Of a stretch of 64,000 bases of DNA, positions 39,226 to 48,700 are shown one piece after another. The translations under genes and the position numbers were made by a program. The notes beneath the pieces were generated by a model. The model was not told where the DNA came from and ran no database searches. It worked only from the letters and a program-made list of their open reading frames with translations. This DNA is from Actinophytocola xanthii (GTDB taxonomy: Bacteria > Actinomycetota > Actinomycetes > Mycobacteriales > Pseudonocardiaceae). The stretch spans positions 62,001-126,000 of the forward strand of contig NZ_MSIE01000011.1 of assembly GCF_001921205.1 (NCBI RefSeq), given 5' to 3'. How positions within the stretch are numbered: position 1 is the stretch's first letter; each line of letters starts with the position of its first letter.

Positions 39226-40125
39226 GTGACCGTTCCCGACCAGCACACTCCCGACCCGTCCCCGGCCGAGCGGGCGGGTCCTCTCGTCGACCCCGTCCTC
39301 GTCGCGGCCTTCGAGGGCTGGAACGACGCCGGTGACGCGGCGAGTGCGGCGATCGAGCACCTCCAGCTCACCTGGGAGGCGACCGAGCTGGCGGAGATCG
39401 ACCCGGACGACTACTACGACTTCCAGGTCACGCGGCCGACCGTGCGCCTGCTCGACGGGGTGACCCGTCGGGTCGAGTGGCCGACGACGCGGCTGTCGGT
39501 GTGCCGGCCGCCCGGGGCGACCCGGGACGTGGTGCTCATGCACGGCATCGAGCCGAACATGCGGTGGCGCCGGTTCTGCGCCGAGCTGCTCGAGCACATC
39601 GACGAGCTGGGCGTGACCACGGTGGTGACCCTCGGGGCGCTGCTCGCCGACACCCCGCACACCCGGCCGGTCCCGGTGACCGGCACCGCCTACGACGCGG
39701 CCTCCGCCGCCCGCTTCGGCCTCGAGCGATCCCGCTACGAGGGCCCGACGGGGATCGTCGGGGTGCTGCAGGACGCGTGTGTGCAGGCCGGCGTGCCGGC
39801 GATCTCGATCTGGGCCGCGGTGCCGCACTACGTGTCCCAGCCCCCGTCCCCGAAGGCGACCCTGGCCCTGCTGCACCGCCTCGAGGAGGTCCTCGACATG
39901 GAGGTGCCGCTCGGCGAGCTGCCCGAGCAGGCCGAGGAGTGGGAGCGCACGGTCACCGAGATGGCCGCCGAGGACGAGGACGTGCGCAACTACGTACGTG
40001 CCCTCGAGGAGCGGGGCGACTCGGAGACCGCGCTCAACGAGACCAGCGGCGACGCGATCGCCGCCGAGTTCGAGCGTTACCTGCGCCGGCGGCGACCCGG
40101 CCGGGGCGGCGCCGGCCCGTCCTGA
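39226..40125 (+). CDS. PAC2-family (proteasome assembly chaperone-like) protein
   Basis: 299 residues of the PAC2 superfamily. VLVAAFEGWNDAGDAASAAIEHL (about 24-46) is the family start signature, followed by LMHGIEPNMRWRRF, VVTLGALLADTPHTRPVPVTGTA and ISIWAAVPHYVSQPPSPKATLALL. A long acidic helix ends the chain. It corresponds to Rv2125. A role in proteasome biology is suggested by homology to eukaryotic PAC2, but is unproved in bacteria. GTG 39226. Confidence 0.9.
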   Translation: MTVPDQHTPDPSPAERAGPLVDPVLVAAFEGWNDAGDAASAAIEHLQLTWEATELAEIDPDDYYDFQVTRPTVRLLDGVTRRVEWPTTRLSVCRPPGATRDVVLMHGIEPNMRWRRFCAELLEHIDELGVTTVVTLGALLADTPHTRPVPVTGTAYDAASAARFGLERSRYEGPTGIVGVLQDACVQAGVPAISIWAAVPHYVSQPPSPKATLALLHRLEEVLDMEVPLGELPEQAEEWERTVTEMAAEDEDVRNYVRALEERGDSETALNETSGDAIAAEFERYLRRRRPGRGGAGPS

Positions 40126-40137
40126 CCCGGGACCGGC

Positions 40138-41292
40138 GTGGACCGCCGCCGGCTCGCCGTGGCGGGTGTGCACGCCGGCGGCTTCCTCGGCCCGTTCGGG
40201 GGCGGGGTCACCGCGGCGATGCTGCCCGAGCTCGGCGCCGACTTCGGTGTCTCGGCGGCGACGGCCTCGGCCACGATCACCGCCTACCTGGTGCCGTTCG
40301 CGGCGCTGATGTTGTTCTCCGGGACGCTCGGCGCGCGGTGGGGGCTGCGGCGCAGCGTGCTCGGGGCCTACGGCGTCTCGGTCGCCGGGTCGGTCGTCTG
40401 CGTGCTGGCGTCGGGGTTCCCGCTGCTGCTCGTCGGGCGCGGGGTGCAGGGCGTGGCCAACGCGTTCACCACGCCGCTGCTGCTGGCGAGCATCGCCGAC
40501 AGCACGCCACGGGAGCGGCTGGGCCGGACGCTGGGGCTGTTCGCCTCGATGCAGGCGGCCGGGCAGACCAGCGCACCGCTCATCGGCGGGCTGGCCGCGG
40601 AGGCGAACTGGCGGTGGGCGTTCGTCGGGGTGGCGGCTGTCGCGGTCGGGCTCGCGGCGGTCGGGCTGCCCTCCGGGCCAGGAGCTCCGGTCGAGCCGCC
40701 GCGGCTGCGGGCGGCGTGGTCGGGGCCGGCCCTGCGGGCCTCCGCGGTGGCGCTCGTGGGCTGGGGGTGCCTCGGGGGGCTGACGTTCCTCGTCGCCTTC
40801 CGGGCGGGTGACGCGTTCGGCCTTGGCGCGGGGGCCCGGGGGTTGCTGCTGACCGTGTTCGGTGTGCTGGGGATCCTGAGCGCGCGCTCGGTGGGACGGC
40901 TGATCGAGCGGATCGGCGGGCGGGCCGCGGTCCTGGTGGGGACGGTGGGCGCGGCGGTGCCGGTGGCGTTGATGGGGGTCGTGCCGTGGCTGCCGGTGCT
41001 GGTCGCGCTGTGGGCGCTGGCCGGGGTGCTCGCGCAGTTCGTGCAGGTCGGCGTGAACACTCTGGTGCTGACCGGGGACGAGGCGAACCCGGCCGGAGCG
41101 GTGTCGGTGGTGCAGGCGTTCCGCTTCGTCGGGGCCTCGCTCTCCCCGATCGCGCTCACGCCCGTCTACCACGCCTCCGCGGTGCTCGGCTTTCTCGTCC
41201 CCGGACTCCTGCTGGCCCTGGTCACGCCGCTCGCGGTGACCCGGCTCCGGCCGGGGTCAGAGGGCGACCCCGAGCAGGGCGTCCACGGCTGA
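40138..41292 (+). CDS. MFS transporter
   Basis: 384 residues with 12 hydrophobic helices. The motif-A-like [11 protein letters not shown] is in loop 2-3, and a second-half equivalent is [13 protein letters not shown]. It is probably a drug/proton antiporter (DHA1-like); the substrate is unknown. GTG 40138 follows the PAC2 gene by 12 bp, so they are co-transcribed. The last 36 bp overlap mshC on the opposite strand. Confidence 0.87.
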   Translation: MDRRRLAVAGVHAGGFLGPFGGGVTAAMLPELGADFGVSAATASATITAYLVPFAALMLFSGTLGARWGLRRSVLGAYGVSVAGSVVCVLASGFPLLLVGRGVQGVANAFTTPLLLASIADSTPRERLGRTLGLFASMQAAGQTSAPLIGGLAAEANWRWAFVGVAAVAVGLAAVGLPSGPGAPVEPPRLRAAWSGPALRASAVALVGWGCLGGLTFLVAFRAGDAFGLGAGARGLLLTVFGVLGILSARSVGRLIERIGGRAAVLVGTVGAAVPVALMGVVPWLPVLVALWALAGVLAQFVQVGVNTLVLTGDEANPAGAVSVVQAFRFVGASLSPIALTPVYHASAVLGFLVPGLLLALVTPLAVTRLRPGSEGDPEQGVHG

Positions 41293-42495
41293 GCGGACCA
41301 GCTCCGGCGCGGCCTGGTCGCGGGTGTCGCCGGCGAGGGCCTGGTCGGCCCAGGCGTCCACGGCGAGCAGGGCCTTGGGCGTGTCCAGGTCGTCGGAGAG
41401 GTGGTCGCGCAGGCGGGCGACGGCGGCGGTCGCGTCGGGACCGCCCGGGCCGTCGACCGCGGCGCGCCAGCGCGCCAGCCGGTCCTCGGCCGTCGTGAGC
41501 ACGTCGTCGGTCCACGGGCGGTCGGACCGGTAGTGACCGGAGAGCAGCCCGAGCCGGACCGCCATCATGTCGACCCGGTCGGCCCGCAGCCGGGAGACGA
41601 ACACGAGGTTGCCGCGCGACTTGGACATCTTCTCGCCGTCGAGGCCGATCATGCCGGCGTGCGCGTAGTGACGTGCGAAGGGTCGCTGACCGGTCAGGGC
41701 CTCCGCGTGCGCGGCGCTGAACTCGTGGTGCGGGAAGATCAGGTCCGACCCCCCGCCCTGGAGGTCGAAGCCCATGCCGAGCTGGTTCAGCGCGATCACG
41801 CTGCACTCGACGTGCCACCCGGGCCGGCCCGGCCCCAGCTCGCTGTCCCAGCTCGGCTCCCCCGGCCGGGCGGTCCGCCACAGCAGCGCGTCGAGCGGGT
41901 GGCGCTTGCCGGGGCGGTCCGGGTCGCCCCCGCGTTCGGCGAAGTACGCGGTCATCGTCGAGGTGTCGTAGTTGGACACCGAGCCGAAGTGGCCGGTGCT
42001 GCCGTGGTCGAAGTAGACGTCCGGGTAGTCGTCGTCGGCGGCGCGGTAGGCCACGCCGTCGGCCAGCAGCTTGGCCACCGCCTCGGCGATCTCGGGGATG
42101 GACTCGACGGCGCCGAGGTACTCCCGGGGTGGCAGCACCCGCAGGGCCACCATGTCCTCGCGGAACAGCGCGGTCTCCCGCATCCCGAGGACCACCCAGT
42201 CGTCCTGGTCGCGCTGCGCCCGTTCCAGCAGGGGGTCGTCGACGTCGGTGACGTTCTGGACGTAGTGGACCTCGTGCCCGTTGTCCAGCCACACCCGGTG
42301 CACCAGGTCGAAGGCGAGGTAGGTGGCGGCGTGGCCGAGGTGGGTCGCGTCGTAGGGGGTGATGCCGCAGACGTACATGGTCGCCGTCGGGCCGGGTGCG
42401 GTCGGACGCACCTCGCCGGTCGCGGTGTCGTACAGCCGCAGGGGGCGCGGCGGGCCGGGAACGCGGGGCACCGGGGGAGATGACCAGGTCTGCAT
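41257..42495 (-). CDS. mshC: MshC, cysteine:glucosaminyl-inositol ligase (mycothiol synthesis)
   Basis: 412 residues, paralogous to cysteinyl-tRNA synthetase but short. [17 protein letters not shown] holds the zinc Cys and the HIGH-like motif, and WHVECSV and [11 protein letters not shown] supply further zinc ligands. EKMSKSRGN is the KMSKS loop. It joins cysteine to GlcN-inositol in mycothiol synthesis. Missing the tRNA-binding domain distinguishes it from CysS. A TAGTGT -10 (42503-42508) ends seven bases before the ATG. Confidence 0.95.
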   Translation of the reverse strand: MQTWSSPPVPRVPGPPRPLRLYDTATGEVRPTAPGPTATMYVCGITPYDATHLGHAATYLAFDLVHRVWLDNGHEVHYVQNVTDVDDPLLERAQRDQDDWVVLGMRETALFREDMVALRVLPPREYLGAVESIPEIAEAVAKLLADGVAYRAADDDYPDVYFDHGSTGHFGSVSNYDTSTMTAYFAERGGDPDRPGKRHPLDALLWRTARPGEPSWDSELGPGRPGWHVECSVIALNQLGMGFDLQGGGSDLIFPHHEFSAAHAEALTGQRPFARHYAHAGMIGLDGEKMSKSRGNLVFVSRLRADRVDMMAVRLGLLSGHYRSDRPWTDDVLTTAEDRLARWRAAVDGPGGPDATAAVARLRDHLSDDLDTPKALLAVDAWADQALAGDTRDQAAPELVRSAVDALLGVAL

Positions 42496-42502
42496 GCCTT
42501 CG

Positions 42503-42508
42503 ACACTA
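42503..42508 (-). promoter_or_regulatory. mshC -10 element, near-leaderless
   Basis: TAGTGT on the minus strand, then CGAAGGC, then ATG. A small inverted repeat GCCCGA-AAA-TCGGGC (42515-42529) lies immediately upstream and could be an operator. Confidence 0.45.
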
Positions 42509-42654
42509 GACGGCGCCCGAAAATCGGGCCGAACGCCACCGAACCCTGGGACGACCTGTGACGGGCCTTACATTGCACACCCCGAATGCGATTCACCTCC
42601 TGCGGAGCAACTCGCGCGAGCGAGGCAACCAGCGAGAGAGGAAGAGGGGCGGCC

Positions 42655-43827
42655 ATGACTTCGGCTGCGGAAGGAACCACCGGTAGGTACCTGGTCCTGC
42701 TCGAGGACGACTGGACCCAGGCGACGCACGAGCTGAGCAGGGTGGCCGGCATCGACGCGGTCGACTCGGCCGAGGCGGGCCTGGCGGATCCGCTCTGGGC
42801 GGCTGACGGGCTGGTGATGCGCGACCTCGGTGTCGCGCTGGTGTCGGCGGACCCCGACCAGCTGACCGCGCTCACCGAGGCCGCCGCCGCGCCCGGTCCG
42901 ATCGCCCTCGTCGAGCCCGAGCGCGTCGTGCACGCGCTGAGCGCCCCGGTCGCCGCCGGGGCCGGGACCCAGCTCGACGAGACGACGTTCACCTGGGGAC
43001 TGCAGGCCGTCGCGGCGCCGAACAGCACGGCGACCGGCAAGGGCGTGCGGGTCGCGGTCCTGGACACCGGTCTCGACCTCACCCACCCCGACCTCGCCGG
43101 CCGGACGATCGAGTCGAAGTCCTTCGTAGAGGGACAGCAGGTGCAGGACGGCCACGGGCACGGCACGCACTGCGTCGGCACCGCCTGCGGCCCGCGTGAG
43201 CCGGCCAAGCGGCCAGGCTACGGCGTGGCCCACGAGGCGGACATCCACGTCGGCAAGGTGCTCAGCGACCAGGGCTCGGGCGCCGACGGCGGCATCCTGT
43301 CCGGCATCGCGTGGGCGGTCGGCAACGGCTGCGCTGTGGTCTCGATGTCGCTCGGCGCCCCCACCCAGCCTGGCCAGGCCTACTCCAGGACCTACGAGCG
43401 GGTGGCCCGGCGGGCGCTCGCCCGCGGCACGTTGATCATCGCCGCCGCCGGCAACTCCAGTGACCGGGATAACGGACATGTCGCACCCGTCGGTCACCCG
43501 GCGAACTGCCCGTCGATCATGGCCGTCGGAGCGCTGGACGTGAACGGCAGGATCGCCGACTTCTCCTGCGGGACCGTCGACTCGGTCGGCTCGGTCGACA
43601 TCGCCGGACCGGGCGTCGACGTCCACTCGAGCTGGCCGATGCCCCTGCGCTACAAGCGGATCAGCGGCACCAGCATGGCCACCCCGCACGTGTCGGGGGT
43701 CGCGGCGCTGATCCACCACGCCAGCGGGGCGAGCGGCTACGAGCTGTGGGCCCGGCTGTCCCAGACCGCACGCCGGCTCCCCCTGCCCTCGACCGACGTC
43801 GGGGCGGGACTGGTTCAGGCACCCTGA
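42655..43827 (+). CDS. Signal-less S8 subtilisin-like serine protease
   Basis: 390 residues. No signal peptide. An N-terminal domain of about 95 residues resembles an I9 propeptide. The catalytic triad is D137 (VAVLDTGLDLTHPDLAG), H169 (DGHGHGTHCVGT) and S340 (SGTSMATPHVSGVAAL), with oxyanion N267 (AAAGNSSD). The lack of export signal points to a cytoplasmic protease, as in intracellular subtilisins. GAGAGGAAGAGG before ATG 42655 is the ribosome site. A 77-residue I9-like protein is encoded 4 bp downstream. Confidence 0.9.
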   Translation: MTSAAEGTTGRYLVLLEDDWTQATHELSRVAGIDAVDSAEAGLADPLWAADGLVMRDLGVALVSADPDQLTALTEAAAAPGPIALVEPERVVHALSAPVAAGAGTQLDETTFTWGLQAVAAPNSTATGKGVRVAVLDTGLDLTHPDLAGRTIESKSFVEGQQVQDGHGHGTHCVGTACGPREPAKRPGYGVAHEADIHVGKVLSDQGSGADGGILSGIAWAVGNGCAVVSMSLGAPTQPGQAYSRTYERVARRALARGTLIIAAAGNSSDRDNGHVAPVGHPANCPSIMAVGALDVNGRIADFSCGTVDSVGSVDIAGPGVDVHSSWPMPLRYKRISGTSMATPHVSGVAALIHHASGASGYELWARLSQTARRLPLPSTDVGAGLVQAP

Positions 43828-43831
43828 CGAC

Positions 43832-44065
43832 GTGCCAGTGGAACGGGTGACGGTCACGATCGAGGACGGCGCGGACTTCTCGACGGTGGTCGAGGCGCTG
43901 CGCCGGGCGGGTTTCACGGTGGCCGAGCCGCTGGAGACCCTGGGTGTGGTCACCGGCACCGTGGAGCGCGACGCACTCGCGTCGCTGTCCGCGGTGCCCG
44001 GGGTGTCCGACGTGGAGCGCCAGTACGAGATCCAGCTGCCGCCGCCGGACGCCCCGGTGCAGTAG
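43832..44065 (+). CDS. Small I9/propeptide-like protein, probable subtilase partner
   Basis: 77 residues from GTG 43832. The pattern VERVTVTIEDGADFSTVVEALRRAGF...ALASLSAVPGVSDVERQYEIQLPPP reads as beta-alpha-beta-beta-alpha-beta, with the LxAVPGVxxVE signature typical of inhibitor I9 propeptides. It follows the protease by 4 bp. The simplest reading is an inhibitor or folding chaperone for that subtilase supplied in trans. The family call is by eye; a generic ferredoxin-like protein is the alternative. Confidence 0.68.
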   Translation: MPVERVTVTIEDGADFSTVVEALRRAGFTVAEPLETLGVVTGTVERDALASLSAVPGVSDVERQYEIQLPPPDAPVQ

Positions 44066-44084
44066 GGCGCCCTAGGCGTCCTAG

Positions 44085-45071
44085 CTACACGGCGCTGAGT
44101 ACCGCCCTGATCTCGGCGAGCTGCTCGGAGCGCAGCGGGCCCAGCGCCAGGGCCGCCGCGTTCTCCTCGGCCTGGGCGACCGTGCGGAAGCCCGGGATGG
44201 GGATCGTGCGATCGCCGCGCGCCCAGACCCAGGCCAACGCGCCCTGGGCGAGGGTGCGGCCGTCGCTGGTGAGGATGTCGCGGACCGCGGCGACCCGCGC
44301 CTGCCACTCGGGCGTGGGTACGCCGTCGCGGAAGAACCGCAGCCAGTCGGGGGGCACCGAGCGGATGTCGGTCGCCGAGGTCGGCCGCTGCGCGGTGCGC
44401 CGGCCGAGCAGGCCCATCGCCAGCGGCGTGCGGTTGACCGAGGCGAGCTCGAACCGGTCGCACAGCTCGAGCATCTCGGGCGCGTCGTGCAGCACGCTCA
44501 GCTCGTGCTGCACCGCGGTGCAGTGCGGCGCGCCGGCCACCGCGGCCACGCGCTCGGGGTCGTCGATGCTCCAGGCGTACCCCCGGACCAACCCCTCGTC
44601 CACGAGCTCCTCGCACACCGCGAACAGCGGCTCGGCCTCGGCGGCCGACGGCTGGAGGTGCAGCTGGTAGAGGTCGAGGTAGTCGGTGCCCAGCCGGTCG
44701 AGCGTGGCGCGCAGCGCGCGGCGCACGTACTCCGGTGAGCTGTCGGTGCCGGTCATCGTCCTGGTGGCCGGGTCGAACGTGTTGCCCCACTTGCTGGCGA
44801 TCGCCACGCGGTCCCGGCGACCGCGCAGCGCCCGGCCGAGCACGGTCTCGCTGTGGCCGGCGCCGTAGGAGTCGGCGGTGTCGAAGAACGTGACGCCGAG
44901 GTCGAGTCCTGCGTGGACGGCCCGGACCGTCTCGTCGTCGTCCACCTGTCCCCAGCCGACCGGGTTGCCCCGGTTGTCGGTGTACGGGCCGCCGATCGCC
45001 CAGCAGCCGAAACCCAGCGCGCTGACGGTGCCCGCGCCCAGCGCGCGCCGGCCAGTCCATGTGTTGGTCAT
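44085..45071 (-). CDS. Aldo/keto reductase, probably MerR-controlled
   Basis: 328 residues. The catalytic tetrad is visible: Asp/Tyr in TFFDTADSYGAGHSETVLGRAL, Lys in IASKWGNTFD, His in LYQLHLQPSAAEAEPLF. The NADPH site is in TIPIPGFRTVAQAEENAAAL. ATG 45071 begins the family start MTNTWTGRRALG. It reduces an unknown carbonyl. A perfect 20-bp palindrome in a MerR-type promoter precedes it. Confidence 0.88.
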   Translation of the reverse strand: MTNTWTGRRALGAGTVSALGFGCWAIGGPYTDNRGNPVGWGQVDDDETVRAVHAGLDLGVTFFDTADSYGAGHSETVLGRALRGRRDRVAIASKWGNTFDPATRTMTGTDSSPEYVRRALRATLDRLGTDYLDLYQLHLQPSAAEAEPLFAVCEELVDEGLVRGYAWSIDDPERVAAVAGAPHCTAVQHELSVLHDAPEMLELCDRFELASVNRTPLAMGLLGRRTAQRPTSATDIRSVPPDWLRFFRDGVPTPEWQARVAAVRDILTSDGRTLAQGALAWVWARGDRTIPIPGFRTVAQAEENAAALALGPLRSEQLAEIRAVLSAV

Positions 45072-45087
45072 GCCCTCGTATCGTGGT

Positions 45088-45107
45088 ACCTGGAGCGCGC
45101 TCCAGGT
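45088..45107. promoter_or_regulatory. MerR-type operator, perfect 20-bp palindrome
   Basis: ACCTGGAGCGCGCTCCAGGT is exactly self-complementary. Read on the minus strand it sits in the spacer between TGGACC (-35-like) and a CACGAT/TACGAG -10-like region, 16 bp before the reductase start. This is the geometry of promoters untwisted by MerR proteins. No MerR gene is adjacent. Confidence 0.7.
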
Positions 45108-45184
45108 CCAGCCTTTTTTCCCCGGGACGGGCGGCCGCGCCCGGGTCACCCCGGGCACGGTCGCGTTCGGCTAAACCACGGTGA

Positions 45185-45535
45185 TCAGTACCACCGTTGG
45201 TTGGGGCCGCCCCAGCAGTCCCACATCCCCACTCGGGCTCCGTTGGCGTTGTTGAACCCCAGCACGTCCAGGCACTTGCCGTTCATCGCGCTGCGGAGTT
45301 GGCCGTTGGTGTAGTACCAGCGCTGGTTGGCGCCACCCCAACAGTCCCACATCCCGACCAGGGCGCCGTTGGCGTTGTTGAACCCCAGCACGTCCACGCA
45401 CTTGCCGTTCATCACGCTGCGGATCGGGAAACCCACAGCCCTCGACTCGCCCTCCGCCGCGCTGGCGGGAACCGTGACGAGGCTGAGCAGGGTCGCCGCA
45501 AGGGCAAGAACAGTGGCCACTCTTCGCATTCGCAT
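45185..45535 (-). CDS. Secreted ricin-type lectin with two near-identical units
   Basis: 116 residues. A Sec signal (MRMRRVATVLALAATLLSLVTVPASAA) precedes two 42-residue ricin-B units. Each runs MNGKC(V/L)DVLGFNNANGA..., then VGMWDCWGG, then NQRWY, with carbohydrate-binding Asp and the QxW motif. The stop follows the second QRWY; a normal beta-trefoil has three units. The DNA of the units is about 87% identical at 126-bp offset. It may work as a dimer, or have lost a unit. Probably binds galactose- or xylose-containing glycans. Confidence 0.8.
   Translation of the reverse strand: MRMRRVATVLALAATLLSLVTVPASAAEGESRAVGFPIRSVMNGKCVDVLGFNNANGALVGMWDCWGGANQRWYYTNGQLRSAMNGKCLDVLGFNNANGARVGMWDCWGGPNQRWY
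45188..45439 (-). repeat. Tandem 126-bp repeat inside the lectin gene
   Basis: Two copies (about 45188-45313 and 45314-45439) encode the two lectin units. The stretch for GFNNANGA and its surroundings is nearly base-identical in both, indicating recent duplication or gene conversion. Confidence 0.7.
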
Positions 45536-45762
45536 TGGATTCACATCCCGACGTTTCCAGGTTGTCGATAAATGACTCGTCGGAAGAACGTCCCTCTCCC
45601 CGCAGAAGGTATCCCCCACTGCATCATGCTGCGACGACGCCGGTGACAGAACAGCTGTCCCAGCAGTTCACCCCATCGAACGGGAAACAAGGGAAAAGCA
45701 AGAAATAGCGCATTCGCGTGATGCGCACGGCCTCTGCCGCTGGGTGAGGGAATTCTCGAGAG

Positions 45763-48700
45763 CTATCCCAGCTCGTCGATCGCACGATACACGCGCTTCT
45801 CCGAGATCGGGTACGCCGTGCCGAGGGTCTGGGCGAAGAAGCTGATCCGCAGCTCCTCGATCATCCACCGCACCCGGCCGTCGTCGCCGGGACGGCCGCG
45901 AACCTCGGCATACGCCCGTTGCGCGTCCTGCACGACGTGGGTCCACTCGAGATCGCGGTCCGGGCGCTCCGGCAGCTTCTCGAGGCGGCGCAGCACCCCG
46001 CGCAGGTAGCGCTCGACGTCCGGGAGCCGGGCCGGCCCGGTCGCGGTCACGAACCCGTCGAACACGAGGGCGGCGACCTGCGTGCGCATGTCGGCGACCG
46101 ACTCGGCGAACACCCGCCCGGTCATCCTGGCCAACGCGGCGTCCACCTCCGCGTGCACGGCGAGCACGCCGCGCACGCGCTCCAGAACCGAGTACAGGGT
46201 GTCGGCGAGCCGGGCCCGCACGCCCGCGCACAGCGCCTGGAACTCCTCCGTCGTCCACACCGGACCGCCCAGATCGCTCACCACCGCGTCGGTCGCGGCG
46301 TTGAGGCAGTCCTCGAGCAGGCCGGGCACGCTGCCGTGGGGGTTGGCCGACAGGGCGAGCTTGGCCTGGTTGGGCAGCCGCCGCACGACCTGCTTGACCG
46401 GGGAGGCCACGGTCAGCAGCACCAGCCGCCGGGTCCCCCGCCACATCGCCCTGGTCCGCTCGTCCTCGCTGTCGAACAGCCGGATGGCCACCGACGTGCC
46501 GGTGTCGACCAACGCCGGGTAGGCGGTCACCTGCTGCCCGGCACGCCGCAGCGACACCGCGCGCTCCAGCGTGCCGAACGACCAGGACGTCAGCCCCTCC
46601 CGGGTGAGGCCCTCCGCGCCCTGCTCCAGCGACTCGCGCACGCGGGAGGCCAGCTCCCGCTTCAGCCCGCCGAGATCCTTCCCCTCGAGGACCGGGCGAC
46701 CCTCGTCAACCACCTGGAAGGTCGTCCTGAGGTGCTGGGGCACCTGGTCGAGCTGCCAGGCGTCGGGCGGGACGACCATGCCGGTCAGCTCGCGCAGCTC
46801 GGCGGCCACCTGGGCAAGCGACGGCTCGGGCACGCCGGCCAGCCGCTCGCGCAGGGCGGCGGCGAAGTCGGGGACCGGGACGAAGTTGCGGCGCAACGGC
46901 TTGGGCAGCGAGCGGATCAACGCGGTGAGCAGCTCCTCGCGCAGCCCGGGAACCTGCCAGGGCAGGCCGTCGGCGCTGACCCGGTTCAGCAGCGCGAGCG
47001 GCACCTGCACGGTCACGCCGTCGCTCGTCTCGCCCGGCTCGAACCGGTAGCGCAGCCCCAGGCGCAGGTCGTTGTGCGACATCGCGTCGGGGTAGGCGTC
47101 CGGGCTGACGTCGCCGGCGTCCGGGTTGACCAGCATCGCCGGGTCGAACGTGAGCAGCTCGGGCTGGTCACGGCGGGTCTTCTTCCACCAGGTGTCGAAG
47201 TGCCGGCCGGACACGACCTCCTGGCCGATCCGCCGGTCGTAGAAGTCGAACAGCGTCTCCTCGTCCACGACGATGTCGCGGCGGCGCGCCTTGTGCTCGA
47301 GCTCCTCGGCCTCCGCGAGCAGCTCGGCGTTGCGGCGCAGGAACGCGTGGTTGGTGTGCCACTCCCCCTGGACGAGCGCGTGCCGGATGAACAACTCCCT
47401 GGCCAGGCCCGGGTCGATCCGCCCGTAGTTCACCGCCCGGTCCACCACGATCGGCAGGCCGAGCAGCGTCACGCGCTCCGAGGCCATCACGGCGGCGCGC
47501 TTCTTCTCCCAGCGCGGCTCGCTGTAGGTGCGCCGAACCAGGTGCTGGGCCAGCGGCTCGATCCAGTCCGGGTCGATCCGGGCGACGATCCGGCCCCACA
47601 GGCGAGAGGTCTCCACCAGCTCGGCGGCCATCACCCAGCGGGGCTGCTTGCGGAACAGCGTCGAGCCCGGGAAGATCGCGAACTTCGCGTTGCGGGCGCC
47701 GAGGTACTCCTTGCCGGCGGGGTCCTTGAGCCCGATGTGCGAGAGCAGGCCGGTGAGCAGCGACATGTGGATCGGCCCCGGCTCGGCCGGCGTCTCGTTG
47801 GGCGTGACGTCGAGGCTCTTCACCATCTGCCGCAGCTGACCGGCGACGTCCTGCCACTCCCGCACCCGCAGGTAGTTCAGGAACTCGGCCCGGCACAGCC
47901 TGCGGAACCGGTTCGCCGACAGCTCCCGCTTCTGCTCGGTCAGGTACCGCCACAGGTTCAGGTAGGACAGGAAGTCGGAGTCGGGGTCGGCGAAGCGCGC
48001 GTGCTGCTGGTCGGCCTGGGTCTGCTTGTCCGCCGGCCGCTCCCGCGGGTCCTGGATGGACAGCGCGGCGGCGATCACCACGACCTCGCTGACGCACCCG
48101 TTGCGGTCCGCCGCCAACACCATCCTGGCCAGCCGGGGGTCCACCGGGAGCCGGGCGAGCTTGCGCCCGAGCGGGGTCAGCCGCGGTTCGGAGTCACTGG
48201 TCGAGCTCTCCAGCGCGCCCAGCTCGTTGAGCAGGTTCATGCCGTCGGTGATGTGCCGCCGGTCGGGCGGCTCGACGAACGGGAAGGCCGCGATGTCACC
48301 CAGGTCCGCGGCGGCCATCTGCAGGATGACCGACGCGAGGTTGGTACGCAGGATCTCCGGGTCGGTGAACTCCGGCCGGGCCGCGAAGTCCTCCTCGGAG
48401 TAGAGCCGGATGCAGATTCCCTCGGAGGTACGTCCACAGCGGCCCTTGCGCTGGTTCGCCGAGGCCTGCGAGATCGGCTCGATCGGCAGGCGCTGGACCT
48501 TGAGCCGGTTGCTGTAGCGGGAGATGCGGGCGAAGCCCGGGTCCACGACGTACTTGATTCCGGGCACGGTCAGCGAGGTCTCGGCGACGTTGGTCGCCAG
48601 CACCACGCGCCGCCCGCGGTGCGGCTGGAACACCCGCCGCTGCTCGCCGGCCGAGAGCCGGGCGTAGAGCGGCAGGATCTCGGTGCCCGGCCGGTTCAGG

